A stretch of 64,000 bases of DNA, from NCBI GenBank assembly GCA_035541895.1, contig DATKMK010000103.1, positions 33,232-97,231 of the forward strand. The letters are read 5' to 3'. The stretch is from DATKMK01 sp035541895. Its GTDB lineage: Bacteria > Desulfobacterota > Binatia > HRBIN30 > JACQVA1. Position numbers and translations under genes: made by a program. The notes beneath the pieces are model-generated. The model was not told where the DNA came from. It worked only from the letters and a program-made list of their open reading frames with translations, and ran no database searches. Below, piece after piece: positions 8,811 to 17,700 of this stretch (the first letter of the stretch is position 1; each line of letters begins with the position of its first letter).

Positions 8811-9065
8811 GATCCCTCTCTCCTTCTCCTGACAGTTGTTGGCCTCGCGGGCCCCCCCACAAGCGTCAACTGGGCCGGTCGTTGGCGCCGGGCGGCTTCG
8901 GAATTTTGTGGACGACCAAATCATTCGAGTGGGAAAATACGCCCAAGAATGTCCGAGCGCAAGCGAAAAGTGCAGCGGCAGCAACAATCCCTTCGAGCCA
9001 CGGCTTTGTTGCCCTGATCTGCTCGGATTGACGCCGCGGACGGCTCGGGTTACGGACGGCCTGCA

Positions 9066-10241
9066 ATGAACGGGTTGAGCGACGCGGAAATCGAGCCGAT
9101 TCGGGCTCAATTTCCGGCGCTGGAGCGGTACACCTACTTCACCACCAACGGCCTGGGCGCGGTCTCGGGGCCGGTGACCGACGCGTTGCGCGAACGCATC
9201 GACGATCTTGCCCGCAACGCCATCGTCTCGGCGTTGTTCAACAACCTGCCGCTGGTCGACGAAGCTCGCGCGCGTGTGGCGCGGCTCCTCAGCGCGACGC
9301 CGGCAGAGATTGCGTTCTGCCGCAACACCTCGGAAGGCGTTTTGTGGGCGGCGTCGAGTTTGCCGCTCGCAGCGGGCGACGAAGTCTTGGTGGCGCAGGG
9401 TGAATATCCCGCCAACGTGCTGCCATGGATGGCGCAAGAGTCGCGCGGCGTGGTTACGCGGTTGCTCCGCCAACGCGATCGTCGCATCACGCCGGCGTTG
9501 GTGGCGGAGGCGTGGTCGCCGCGCACAAAAGTCCTGGCGATCAGCTTCGTGCAGTACAACTCCGGCTTTCGCGCCGATCTGCGAGCCCTCGCCGACATCG
9601 TGCACGCGCGCGGCGGGTTCGTGTTCTGCGACGGCATTCAAGGGCTCGGCGCGCTGCGTCTTGATGTGCGCACCGCCGGCATCGATCTCCTCGCCGCCGG
9701 CACGCACAAGTGGCTGCTCGGACTGCAAGGGCTCGGCATCTTCTTTTGTCGGCACGAGGTGCTGGCGCAGTTGCGCGCGGATCACATCGCGACCGGGAGT
9801 TTGCTCGTGGATGCAGATCCGGGCGACCCCGATGCGCCGTACGCGCGCACGCTCGTCGACGAGGCGCGCCGCTTCGAGGAAGGCACCCGCAACTACCTCG
9901 GCATCGCCGCGCTCAACGCGTCGCTGCGGCTGATGGAGGAGATCGGCATCGAGCGGATCGAAACGCGCATCCGCGAGTTGACCGACTATGTCGTGGGCGA
10001 GGTCGAGCGCCGCGGCTGCGGCGTCGAGAGCCCGCGCGGCCCAGGCGAAGGGTCGGGGATTCTGTTGTTCGCACCGCCGCCCGGTGCGCCGCCCGCCGCC
10101 GAGATCGTCGCCGCCATGCATCGCGAGCGCATCACCATCAACGCCCGTGAGGGCTGTATTCACATGGGCGTGCACTTCTACAACACGCGCGCCGACGTCG
10201 ATCGGATGTTGAGCGTGCTGGACGAGGCGTGCCGGCGATGA
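9066..10241 (+). CDS. PLP-dependent class V aminotransferase (cysteine desulfurase-like fold)
   Basis: This 391-residue fold-type I PLP enzyme is of the class V group (isopenicillin N epimerase/kynureninase/cysteine desulfurase-like). The PLP lysine is in AAGTHKWLLG (about residue 220). The cofactor-binding aspartate is in FVFCDGIQGLGAL, and the cofactor-loop NTSEG motif is present. No conserved catalytic cysteine loop of the IscS type is obvious, so it is more likely an epimerase, lyase or aminotransferase than a desulfurase. It overlaps the dehydrogenase gene by ATGA, implying a two-step pathway on one substrate. The substrate cannot be read from the sequence. Confidence 0.8.
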   Translation: MNGLSDAEIEPIRAQFPALERYTYFTTNGLGAVSGPVTDALRERIDDLARNAIVSALFNNLPLVDEARARVARLLSATPAEIAFCRNTSEGVLWAASSLPLAAGDEVLVAQGEYPANVLPWMAQESRGVVTRLLRQRDRRITPALVAEAWSPRTKVLAISFVQYNSGFRADLRALADIVHARGGFVFCDGIQGLGALRLDVRTAGIDLLAAGTHKWLLGLQGLGIFFCRHEVLAQLRADHIATGSLLVDADPGDPDAPYARTLVDEARRFEEGTRNYLGIAALNASLRLMEEIGIERIETRIRELTDYVVGEVERRGCGVESPRGPGEGSGILLFAPPPGAPPAAEIVAAMHRERITINAREGCIHMGVHFYNTRADVDRMLSVLDEACRR

Positions 10242-11197
10242 AGACGCGGGCGCAGGTCCTCGTCGGCCCCGGGGAGTTCGAGTTGCGCGAACTCGACGTA
10301 CCCGCGGCCGGCCCCGGACAGTTGCGCATGCGCGTGCACGGCTGTGGCATCTGCGGCTCCGACAAGGTGTTGGCGCAGGTGTCAGCACCCGGAACCATTC
10401 TCGGCCACGAAGTGATCGCGGAGGTCGAATCGTGCGGACCCGGCGTGAGCGGCTGGCGTCCGGGTGACCGCGCGGTTCCCATTGGGGACGAGCTCGGCAT
10501 GGGCGAGCATCGCGGCGGCTTCAGCGAATGGATTACCATCGCCGCCGATGTGTGCGTGCGGGTACCGGAGTCCGTGCCCAGCCGGCATGCGGTGATCAGC
10601 GAACCGCTGGGGAACGGGTTGCATTTCGTGCGCCGCGGCCGACTGCGCGCGGGGCAACGCGTGGCGATTCTGGGCGCCGGGCAAATCGGTCTGTCGATTG
10701 TGTTCTGGGCGCGACGGTTGGGCGCTGCGCGTATCGTCGTCAGCGAACCAGCGCCGGCTCGCGGGCAGCTCGCGCGCGAGTTGGGCGCCGATGCGGTGAT
10801 CGACCCGCGCCAGCATCCGGACGTCACGGAGGCGATCGCCGACGCCCTTGGCGGTCGGCCTGAGGTCGTGTTCGAGGCGGTCGGACGTCCCGAAGTCATG
10901 GACCAAGCGATTCGCATGCCGAGCGGACGCGGCAACGTAGTCGTCCTCGCGGGGATTACGATGAGCGAGTTGACGATCCGGCCGGTCTCGCTGTGCTTGA
11001 AGGAAACGGACCTGGTTTTTCCGATCGGCACCGTGCGCGACGAAGTCGAAGAGGTCCTCAACGTGCTCGCCAGCGGCGAGCTGCCGGCCGTGCGCTTCGT
11101 TTCTCATCGCATCCGTCAGGATCAGATCCCGGCTGCGCTGCGCGACCTCGGCAAGCCCACGGATCAGATCAAGGTCGTCGTCGACTATGAAGGCTAG
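10238..11197 (+). CDS. Zinc-type medium-chain dehydrogenase
   Basis: This 319-residue MDR-family alcohol/polyol dehydrogenase oxidises or reduces a hydroxyl group with NAD(P). The catalytic zinc ligands are in CGICGSDK and GHEVIAEV, and the Rossmann motif is AILGAGQIGLS (about residue 147). The usual four-cysteine structural-zinc loop is missing: where it should be, the protein reads PIGDELGMGEHRGGF. It resembles threonine or sorbitol dehydrogenase subgroups but is shorter than either. The ATG at 10238 overlaps the aminotransferase stop (ATGA) and was preferred over an upstream GTG at 10229. An amino-alcohol or sugar substrate is plausible from context only. Confidence 0.8.
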   Translation: MKTRAQVLVGPGEFELRELDVPAAGPGQLRMRVHGCGICGSDKVLAQVSAPGTILGHEVIAEVESCGPGVSGWRPGDRAVPIGDELGMGEHRGGFSEWITIAADVCVRVPESVPSRHAVISEPLGNGLHFVRRGRLRAGQRVAILGAGQIGLSIVFWARRLGAARIVVSEPAPARGQLARELGADAVIDPRQHPDVTEAIADALGGRPEVVFEAVGRPEVMDQAIRMPSGRGNVVVLAGITMSELTIRPVSLCLKETDLVFPIGTVRDEVEEVLNVLASGELPAVRFVSHRIRQDQIPAALRDLGKPTDQIKVVVDYEG

Positions 11198-11213
11198 CGA
11201 GGCTGCGCCTCGC
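11197..11213 (+). terminator. Hairpin directly at the dehydrogenase stop codon
   Basis: A perfect 7-bp stem GCGAGGC/GCCTCGC with a 3-base loop starts at the last base of the stop codon. There is no U-run, so termination is only possible, not shown. Confidence 0.3.
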
Positions 11214-11278
11214 GCGGATCGCACCGTGCCTATGGCCATCGTCCGACCTCCGCTGCCGATCACTCTGCCAACTGATCA

Positions 11279-13027
11279 ATGACCAACGCCGCGATCGCCC
11301 AGATCATGCGCGAGATCGCCGTACTTCTCGATATGGACGGCGTACCGTTCAAGCCGCGCGCGTACGAAAAAGTTGCCTACGCCATCGAGGCGCTCGATGA
11401 ACCGCTCGCGGACACCTACGCGCGTGGCGGCCTCAAGGCGATCGAGCAGGTGCCGGGCGTCGGCAAAGGTATCGCCGAGCGAATCGAAGAGCTGCTCACC
11501 ACTGGACGACTCAAGTACTACGACGAACTGCACAAGAAAGTCCCCGTCGATCTCTCCGGACTGACGGCGATCGAAGGTATCGGTCCAAAGCACGTCAAGG
11601 CGTTGTACGAAGCGCTGCGCATCCGCACGGTGACCGATCTCGAAAAAGCCGCGCGGGCCGGCAAGATTCGCGATCTGCCGCACTTCGGCGAAAAGAGCGA
11701 GCAGAAGATCCTCAAGGGCATCGCCTTTCTCAAGGGCCACTCCGGGCGCGTGCCGCTGGGAGCCGTGCTGCCCCTGCTCGAAGAGATTCAGGCGCGGCTC
11801 GGCAAAATCGCCGGCGTGCAGCAAGTGGCGCTCGCCGGCTCCGTCCGCCGCCGCAAGGAAACCGTCGGCGACGGCGACATGCTGGTGGTCTCGAACAAGC
11901 CCAATCGGGTAATGGAATTCTTCGTCGGCATGCCGGAAGTCGTCGACGTGCTCGGCCAGGGACCGACGAAATCGAGCGTGAAGCTCGACGGCGGTTTGCA
12001 GCTCGATTTGCGGGTCGTGCCGGCCGAGAGCTTCGGCGCCGCGCTCAACTATTTCACCGGCAGCAAGGCGCACAACGTCGCGCTGCGCAAGATCGCCATC
12101 GAGCGGGGGCTCAAGCTCAACGAGTACGGCGTCTTCCGCGGTGAGCAGTCGATTGCCGGCAAAGCCGAGGAGGACGTCTACGCAGCGCTCGGGCTGCCGT
12201 ACATCGAACCCGAATTGCGCGAGGACGCCGGTGAAATCGACGCGGCCCGCGCCGGCAAGCTGCCGCGGCTGATTCGGTACGGCGAGGTGCGCGGCGATCT
12301 GCAGACGCAAACGACCTGGACCGACGGCGCCAACTCGATCGAAGAAATGGTCGACGCCGCGCGGCGGCTCGGACGCGAGTACATGGCGATCACCGATCAC
12401 ACCAAGAGCTTGGCGATGATGGGGGCCGACGAGACCAAGCTGCGCGAACAGATGATCGCGGTCCGCGCGCTCGCCAAGCAACTCAAGGGATTCACACTGT
12501 TTGCCGGCGCCGAGGTCAACATCAATAGAGACGGCACGCTCGACATCGCCGACGAGGTGCTCGCCGAACTCGACGTCGTCGGCATCGCCGTGCATTCGCA
12601 TTTCAATCTGTCGCGTGACGAGATGACGCGGCGGATCATCCGCGCCATGGAAAATCCCCACGCCGACATCCTGTTTCATCCGACCGGGCGGGTGATCAAC
12701 AAGCGCGAGCCGTACGACGTCGACATCGACGCAATCATTGCCGCGGCCAAGCGCACTGGCACCGCGCTCGAGGTCGACGCCTATCCCGAGCGGCTCGATC
12801 TCAAAGACGAGCACGTGCGCAAGGCGATCGCCGCGGGCGTCAAGATCGTCATCGACTCCGACGCGCACAGCGTGAATCACCTCGACTACATCGACTACGG
12901 CGTCGCGACGGCGCGCCGCGGCTGGGCCGAAAAATCCGACGTGCTCAACACCCTGCCGGCGGCGCAGTTCCTCGCCAGCCTCAAGGGCAGCCGCCGCGCA
13001 AAGCGCGGGAAGCGCGGCCGCAGTTAG
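11279..13027 (+). CDS. polX: DNA polymerase/3'-5' exonuclease PolX
   Basis: This 582-residue bacterial family X polymerase functions in gap-filling repair. Order of domains: helix-hairpin-helix units (VPGVGKGIAERI near 58, IEGIGPKHVKALY near 98, then LPHFGEKSEQKIL), the nucleotidyltransferase palm with catalytic aspartates in VGDGDMLVV (D198, D200) and LQLDLRVV, and a C-terminal PHP metallo-exonuclease domain (ITDHTKS near 372, VHSHFN near 438, DSDAHS near 525). All metal-binding motifs appear intact and the length is typical. It ends 4 bases inside the convergent lipoprotein gene. Confidence 0.95.
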   Translation: MTNAAIAQIMREIAVLLDMDGVPFKPRAYEKVAYAIEALDEPLADTYARGGLKAIEQVPGVGKGIAERIEELLTTGRLKYYDELHKKVPVDLSGLTAIEGIGPKHVKALYEALRIRTVTDLEKAARAGKIRDLPHFGEKSEQKILKGIAFLKGHSGRVPLGAVLPLLEEIQARLGKIAGVQQVALAGSVRRRKETVGDGDMLVVSNKPNRVMEFFVGMPEVVDVLGQGPTKSSVKLDGGLQLDLRVVPAESFGAALNYFTGSKAHNVALRKIAIERGLKLNEYGVFRGEQSIAGKAEEDVYAALGLPYIEPELREDAGEIDAARAGKLPRLIRYGEVRGDLQTQTTWTDGANSIEEMVDAARRLGREYMAITDHTKSLAMMGADETKLREQMIAVRALAKQLKGFTLFAGAEVNINRDGTLDIADEVLAELDVVGIAVHSHFNLSRDEMTRRIIRAMENPHADILFHPTGRVINKREPYDVDIDAIIAAAKRTGTALEVDAYPERLDLKDEHVRKAIAAGVKIVIDSDAHSVNHLDYIDYGVATARRGWAEKSDVLNTLPAAQFLASLKGSRRAKRGKRGRS

Positions 13028-13785
13028 CTTGACGGCTGCAGCGTCAGCACCGGCGTGACGAACGCGAAATCGGCACCGGTGTCGGCAAGCTCGCGAACGG
13101 TGCTCGATACCGAGGGCACGGATCGTTCGAAGACCAACACGGCGAGTTGGACGGTCTCATTCTGAGCGACCTGGCTGGCAGAGGCCGGAACCGCAACCGT
13201 GGTCTCGAAATCCGAGGCCCCGAGCGGGCCGCTGGGCGCAACGTCGCTGCTGACCGTCCAGGCGCCGGTCGCGGTTGTTCGAACCGCCACGCGATAGACC
13301 GCGTTCGAGGGAAAGCCTGAAGGAAAAAACGCGAAGGTGAAAGCGCACGGCGTCGACGCAGTGGTTTGCGCGCACGCGATGGGAGTCGAGTTGTCGATGT
13401 TGGTATCGATGTGCTTGCCGGTTGGCGTAAGCATGGGCGTCGCGGTGCGCGCTGCCGTCGCGAACGCGGTCGGTGAGCGAAAGGCGCCGATCGTCGGCGT
13501 CGCCGTTGGCAACGTGGTGGGCGACTCGCTCGGCACGGTCGCCGTCGTGAGCGGGAGGTTGGTCGGCGTGGCCGTCGGCGTCGGCGTGGCCGCGGGCGTC
13601 GGCTCGGTGTCCGCCGGGCAGATGGTGAGCGTGCCACGCGCGACGCAGCGCTGCTCGGCGAGCGCTTGCTGAATCGCCGCGCGCTCGCTGGCCGGGCCGG
13701 CGTCGAAACCGCTGGAGCCGCTGCCGCTGCAGGCGGCGAGCGCGACGACGAGCCACATCGGCATCAAGCATGTGCGGAGATTCAT
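13024..13785 (-). CDS. Thr/Pro-rich lipoprotein
   Basis: The 253-residue protein starts at the ATG at 13785, which overlaps the regulator stop as ATGA. A lipobox, VVALAACSGSG, gives an acylated N-terminus. A segment of about 60 residues is rich in T, P, A and S (TPTPTATPTNLPLTT, then more). The C-terminal half is a beta-rich domain of about 130 residues (AVYRVAVRTTATGAWTVS) with a Cys pair. No family was recognised. It is probably an outer-membrane-anchored surface protein whose synthesis is coupled to the HTH regulator upstream. The much longer open frame to 14232 is antisense or out-of-frame extension over the regulator gene and was not accepted. Confidence 0.7.
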   Translation of the reverse strand: MNLRTCLMPMWLVVALAACSGSGSSGFDAGPASERAAIQQALAEQRCVARGTLTICPADTEPTPAATPTPTATPTNLPLTTATVPSESPTTLPTATPTIGAFRSPTAFATAARTATPMLTPTGKHIDTNIDNSTPIACAQTTASTPCAFTFAFFPSGFPSNAVYRVAVRTTATGAWTVSSDVAPSGPLGASDFETTVAVPASASQVAQNETVQLAVLVFERSVPSVSSTVRELADTGADFAFVTPVLTLQPSS

Positions 13786-14606
13786 TCGTGCCTCGTTCCC
13801 CACGGCGTGGCGTTCACCAAGACGTTCAAAAAGCGGGTCGCGGATCCCGCGTCGGCGGCGAACTCCTGCGCCAGTTTGCGGAGCGCTTCGTCGAGCCGTC
13901 GCTGAAATTCCGGCAAGCGTTTGGCGTCGATGTGGAGGTAGTGATTGCGCAGGTACGTACCGGTGTCGCTGTCCGCCAACGCCAACTTGTCGATCAGCCC
14001 CTTGGCGAACAGACCGCAGAACTCGAGCGCGAGCGCTTGGCGCTCTTTCACGTCGGTGGCGACGAAGTGGCGGGCGCGACGGCGAACCTTGCCGGCGCGT
14101 AGCTCGACCAGTTGGCGCGCCCGCAGCGTCTCTTCGACCGACTTCGCCAGCGCATCGGACACCGACTGTCGCTTGGCTCCGCGGCGCGGCGCCGCGCGAA
14201 ACTCCGCCCGCCAGCGCGCCGCCGGGATCCAACTCCCGTCGTCGGGCAATGCGGCAATGGCTTGACTAATCACCACCGCCAACTCCGCATCCTCGACGCC
14301 ACCGACGCCCTTGGGGGCGTGCAGCACCCGCCGCAACTCCTTGGCGAACGCGTACACCATGCGGTCCCGCCACAGCAGCGCGAGCAACTCGTGCGCGTCC
14401 TGCTTGCGAATGGCGGCCAGCCGCCGCACCAGCGCTTCGCTCGGAAACCGCTTGCCCTTTTCGATGTAGCCGAGCATGACCGGATCGATCGCGCCGCCCA
14501 GCACTTCGGTGGCGAAACGCCGTACGGTGTACTCGCGGCCCATCAGGACGCGGGTTTCGTAAAACACGTCCTTGATGCCTTTACGGGGCGACGGCGCCTC
14601 GGCCAT
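13782..14606 (-). CDS. HTH regulator, DUF4423/TIGR02147-like
   Basis: This 274-residue cytoplasmic protein has an N-terminal winged or XRE-like DNA-binding segment (GAIDPVMLGYIEKGKRFPSE, then ALVRRLAAIRKQD, about residues 36-70). The C-terminal helical domain ends LPEFQRRLDEALRKLAQEF plus a beta-strand-like FLNVLVNATPW, resembling DUF4423/TIGR02147 regulators. No Shine-Dalgarno sequence precedes the ATG, but a -10-like TATTTT ends 6 bases before it, so the message may be leaderless. It is translationally coupled to a lipoprotein and divergent from a giant lipoprotein gene. Control of both envelope proteins is a reasonable inference. The family assignment is moderate; no long identity was recalled. 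Confidence 0.65.
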   Translation of the reverse strand: MAEAPSPRKGIKDVFYETRVLMGREYTVRRFATEVLGGAIDPVMLGYIEKGKRFPSEALVRRLAAIRKQDAHELLALLWRDRMVYAFAKELRRVLHAPKGVGGVEDAELAVVISQAIAALPDDGSWIPAARWRAEFRAAPRRGAKRQSVSDALAKSVEETLRARQLVELRAGKVRRRARHFVATDVKERQALALEFCGLFAKGLIDKLALADSDTGTYLRNHYLHIDAKRLPEFQRRLDEALRKLAQEFAADAGSATRFLNVLVNATPWGTRHE

Positions 14607-14612
14607 GGACGG

Positions 14613-14641
14613 AAAATAGCGAAAACGATTTTGATTGACAA
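14613..14641 (-). promoter_or_regulatory. Putative sigma-70-type promoter for the HTH regulator (leaderless)
   Basis: Reading the minus strand, TTGTCA is followed after exactly 17 bases by TATTTT. The ATG of the regulator begins 7 bases after the -10, where transcription should start. With no SD present, this predicts a leaderless mRNA. Confidence 0.5.
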
Positions 14642-14663
14642 GCTAACAAGAATTGTTTACTAG
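14635..14663 (+). promoter_or_regulatory. Putative sigma-70-type promoter for the giant lipoprotein
   Basis: A perfect TTGACA (14635-14640), a 17-base spacer and TACTAG (14658-14663) face the gene at 14800. The -35 box overlaps the -35 of the divergent regulator promoter by five bases. The -10 is a weak match. Confidence 0.45.
14645..14657. promoter_or_regulatory. Operator-like palindrome in the promoter spacer
   Basis: AACAA-gaa-TTGTT is a perfect inverted repeat lying between the -35 and -10 of the plus-strand promoter and just upstream of the divergent -35. Its place is typical for repression of both directions by the adjacent HTH regulator; binding is inferred. Confidence 0.4.
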
Positions 14664-14799
14664 CGATCCGTCGACTGGAGAGGGCGGATGACCCGACCTG
14701 CAAACGACCGACGCGATGTCGCCTTGAGGGAGCGTGACGGTTGCATCCGGTCGGCGGCGCGCGTCGACAATTCAAATCGAAACTGAAGGAGCACGAGTC

Positions 14800-17700
14800 A
14801 TGACGCGATCTCGGCCATCATACTGGATCGTCTCAGCGACGCTCAGCGCCGTCTGCTTGACCGGATGCGGCGGGGGAAGCGATAACGCACCGCCCAGTGC
14901 GACACACACACACACCGTCGCGGCCGCGACGCACACGGCAACCGTGACGTCGACGCCGACGTTGGTGAACACGCCGGCGTCCACTCCGACAACCGACCGG
15001 TCCGGCACTGTGGCGGGCATTCTCGTGCTCCACCGCAGCGTCGCGGCGAACGCGGGCGATGCGTTGGCGGCTGCGCCCGCCGAGACGCTCGGGGTCGACC
15101 AAGCGTCGTTCGATCGCACGCTGTCGTCGGCCAATTGGGTCGTCGTCGCTGCTGACAAGCAGGGCGTGACCTCGGCGGACGGGCGATTTGAAATCGCCGG
15201 ACTGTCGCCCGGGCGCCACGCGCTGCAGGTGAACAAAACGCTCGACGGCAACCTCGCCGCGTTTCTGGTCCCGTTCACCGTCGGTAACGATGGCGCGGCG
15301 CAGATCATCGCCGAGGTGTCGCTCGGGCAGGTGAAGTCGATCTCGAACTACATCAACCAGGATGTGCCCGAGCGCGAGATCGTCGCAGCCAACAGTGCGC
15401 GCGTGGTCATCCGCGGCGGCCGGACGATCGTCGAACTCGGCGACGGTACGCGAACGCTCACGGATAGCAACGGCGACGGGCGCCTGGAAGCACCCTGCGC
15501 ACAGCAGCTCTGGGCTTGCAGCGCCACGACGTCATGCGGCTCCGATCGCGTCTGCCGCTGTACGGCCGCGTGCCCGTCGTGCGAGAACTGCGGCCAGCCG
15601 AACGTGTGCGTCCCAGCCAAGACCGACAGCGTGTATCAATGCGGCGCCGCCGGCACGTGCAGCCGGCCCGGCGACCGCTGCTTCTGCGTCTCCAGTTGTC
15701 CGAGTTGCGACGACTGCGTCGCGAGCGTGTGCGCACCTGCGTGTGAGCCGATCGACATTCAGTCGATTCAGATCGCCGGTCCGAACCAACTCATCGTGGG
15801 ACAGCAGGCGTACCTCACCGCCGCCGCGCAACTGTCCGACGGTAGCACCGTCGACGTGACCCAGTTGGTGGACTGGTCGTCCTCGGATGCATCGATCGCC
15901 ACCGTCGATTCATGGGGTTTGTTGTCGGCGCTCACCGTCGGGTCGACCAACATCACCGCGACGCTCGGAACCGTCACCAGTCCGGCTCTGCCACTCATCG
16001 TCGCGCCGCGTCCGCCCCTCCGCCACATCTACCTGCAGAATACGTCGTGCATCTTCCCGCTCGGCGCGCCCGCGGCCGGCGATAGCAGCACCGGCGTGGT
16101 GATCGCGCCGCAAACCCCAACGGACATCCTGCCGGTTCCGAGTTGCACGCAAGTGGTGCTCACCGGCGGCACGATTCAATTTCGGGCGCTCGGCGAATTC
16201 GACAATGCGTACTACCAGGACATCACCGACGAGGTGCAGTGGCAGGGCACGACGCCGAGCGTCGGGACCGTCGACCAGGGCGTGTTCACCGGCGTGCAGG
16301 CGGGCAGCACCAAACTCAGTGCGATGCTCGACGGCGTGACCAGCGACGCCACCGAGGTGCGTGTCGTGCTCGAACCGACCATCGTTTCAATCTCGATCTA
16401 CGCCGACAACGCGGCTGTTCCGGTGGCGATTGCCGACCCCACCGTTGCCAGCCCCGTCTGTCTCGATTGCGGGTACACGCTGACCGTGTTGAAGGGCGAT
16501 ACGCTGCGGTACCACGCGACGGCACAATACGACATCGGTGCGTGGAAGGACGTCACCGACGCCGTGACGTGGCAGAGCAGCGCTCCGACGGTCGCGGCCA
16601 TCGATGCCCACGGAGTCATGACCGCAGTGCAAGCGGGCGATGCCGGCATCACTGCGTCGCTCGGCGACGTGACCAGTGACACCGTCGGTGTCCACGTCGT
16701 GAATGAAGCCTCGTTGCAATCACTCTACATTTCTCAAGATGGCGGCGATCGTGTCGTGGCGAAAGGCGATCAACGCTACTTCCGCGCCACCGGGTTCTAC
16801 GACGTCGCCGGGCTCTCGCGCGACGTGACCATGGAGGCGACCTGGCACAGCGGCGACGATACCATCGGCGGCTTCGATGCGCCCGGCGTGCTCACCGGTC
16901 GCACCGCGGGCACGGTGAAGGTGTGGGCGGAACTCAACGGCGTCAGCAGCAACTTGCTGTCGTTGGAAGTGTTCGAGACCAGCGAGCTGAGCTACTGCGA
17001 TCCGACCCACATCAATCGCGGCGTCTGGTCGGACAACTTCAATCGCGTCGTCCTCGAATCGGACTGTGCGACGTACGCACAGCCCGGGGTGGCGACGCTG
17101 CGTTACACCGTGACCGAGACGCAGCCGCACGGCGGCGTTTTCGATCCCTGCCTCGATCTGTACGTGTATCAAGGCAGTCAGCGCGTGCGGGCGATTCGCG
17201 AAGAAGGCTGCGGCGAGCCGTTTCTGCCCAGCGATGCACCCGGCGCCAGCGACGAAGCGGTCAAGTATCAGTTGCGCGCGTTCTGGGATTTGAAGGACGA
17301 CACCGGCGCACCGGTCGCGCCCGGCGTCTATCGAATTTACGGACGTTTCTATCTCTACTACGACCCCGTCGTCAGCATCGACGTCACCGTTCTGGGATCG
17401 GGCGGCACGCCTCCGAAGCTGCCCGATTTGATTCCTTCGGGGGTCAGCGTGGGCTCGTGCAACCTCACCGACTGCGTTCCGTGGCAAGCCATGAACGTGT
17501 GCGTCGCCAATCGCGGCGCCGCGGCGGCCGGCGACTTCCTGGTTTCGGTTCCGCCGCGCAGTCCGATCAAGTTCGCGGGGCTGGCCGCCGGCGCCGAACA
17601 GTGCGTGGCGGTGCCGTTCATGTCGTCGGGTGTCGTCGGCGTCGACGTGAACAATTCGGTCATTGAAAGCGATGAGGGCAACAACAAGCTGCAATTCAAT

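Noticed and set aside
11276..12880. Antisense open frame opposite polX
   Set aside because: PolX on the plus strand has all polymerase and PHP motifs; the antisense frame has no recognisable family.
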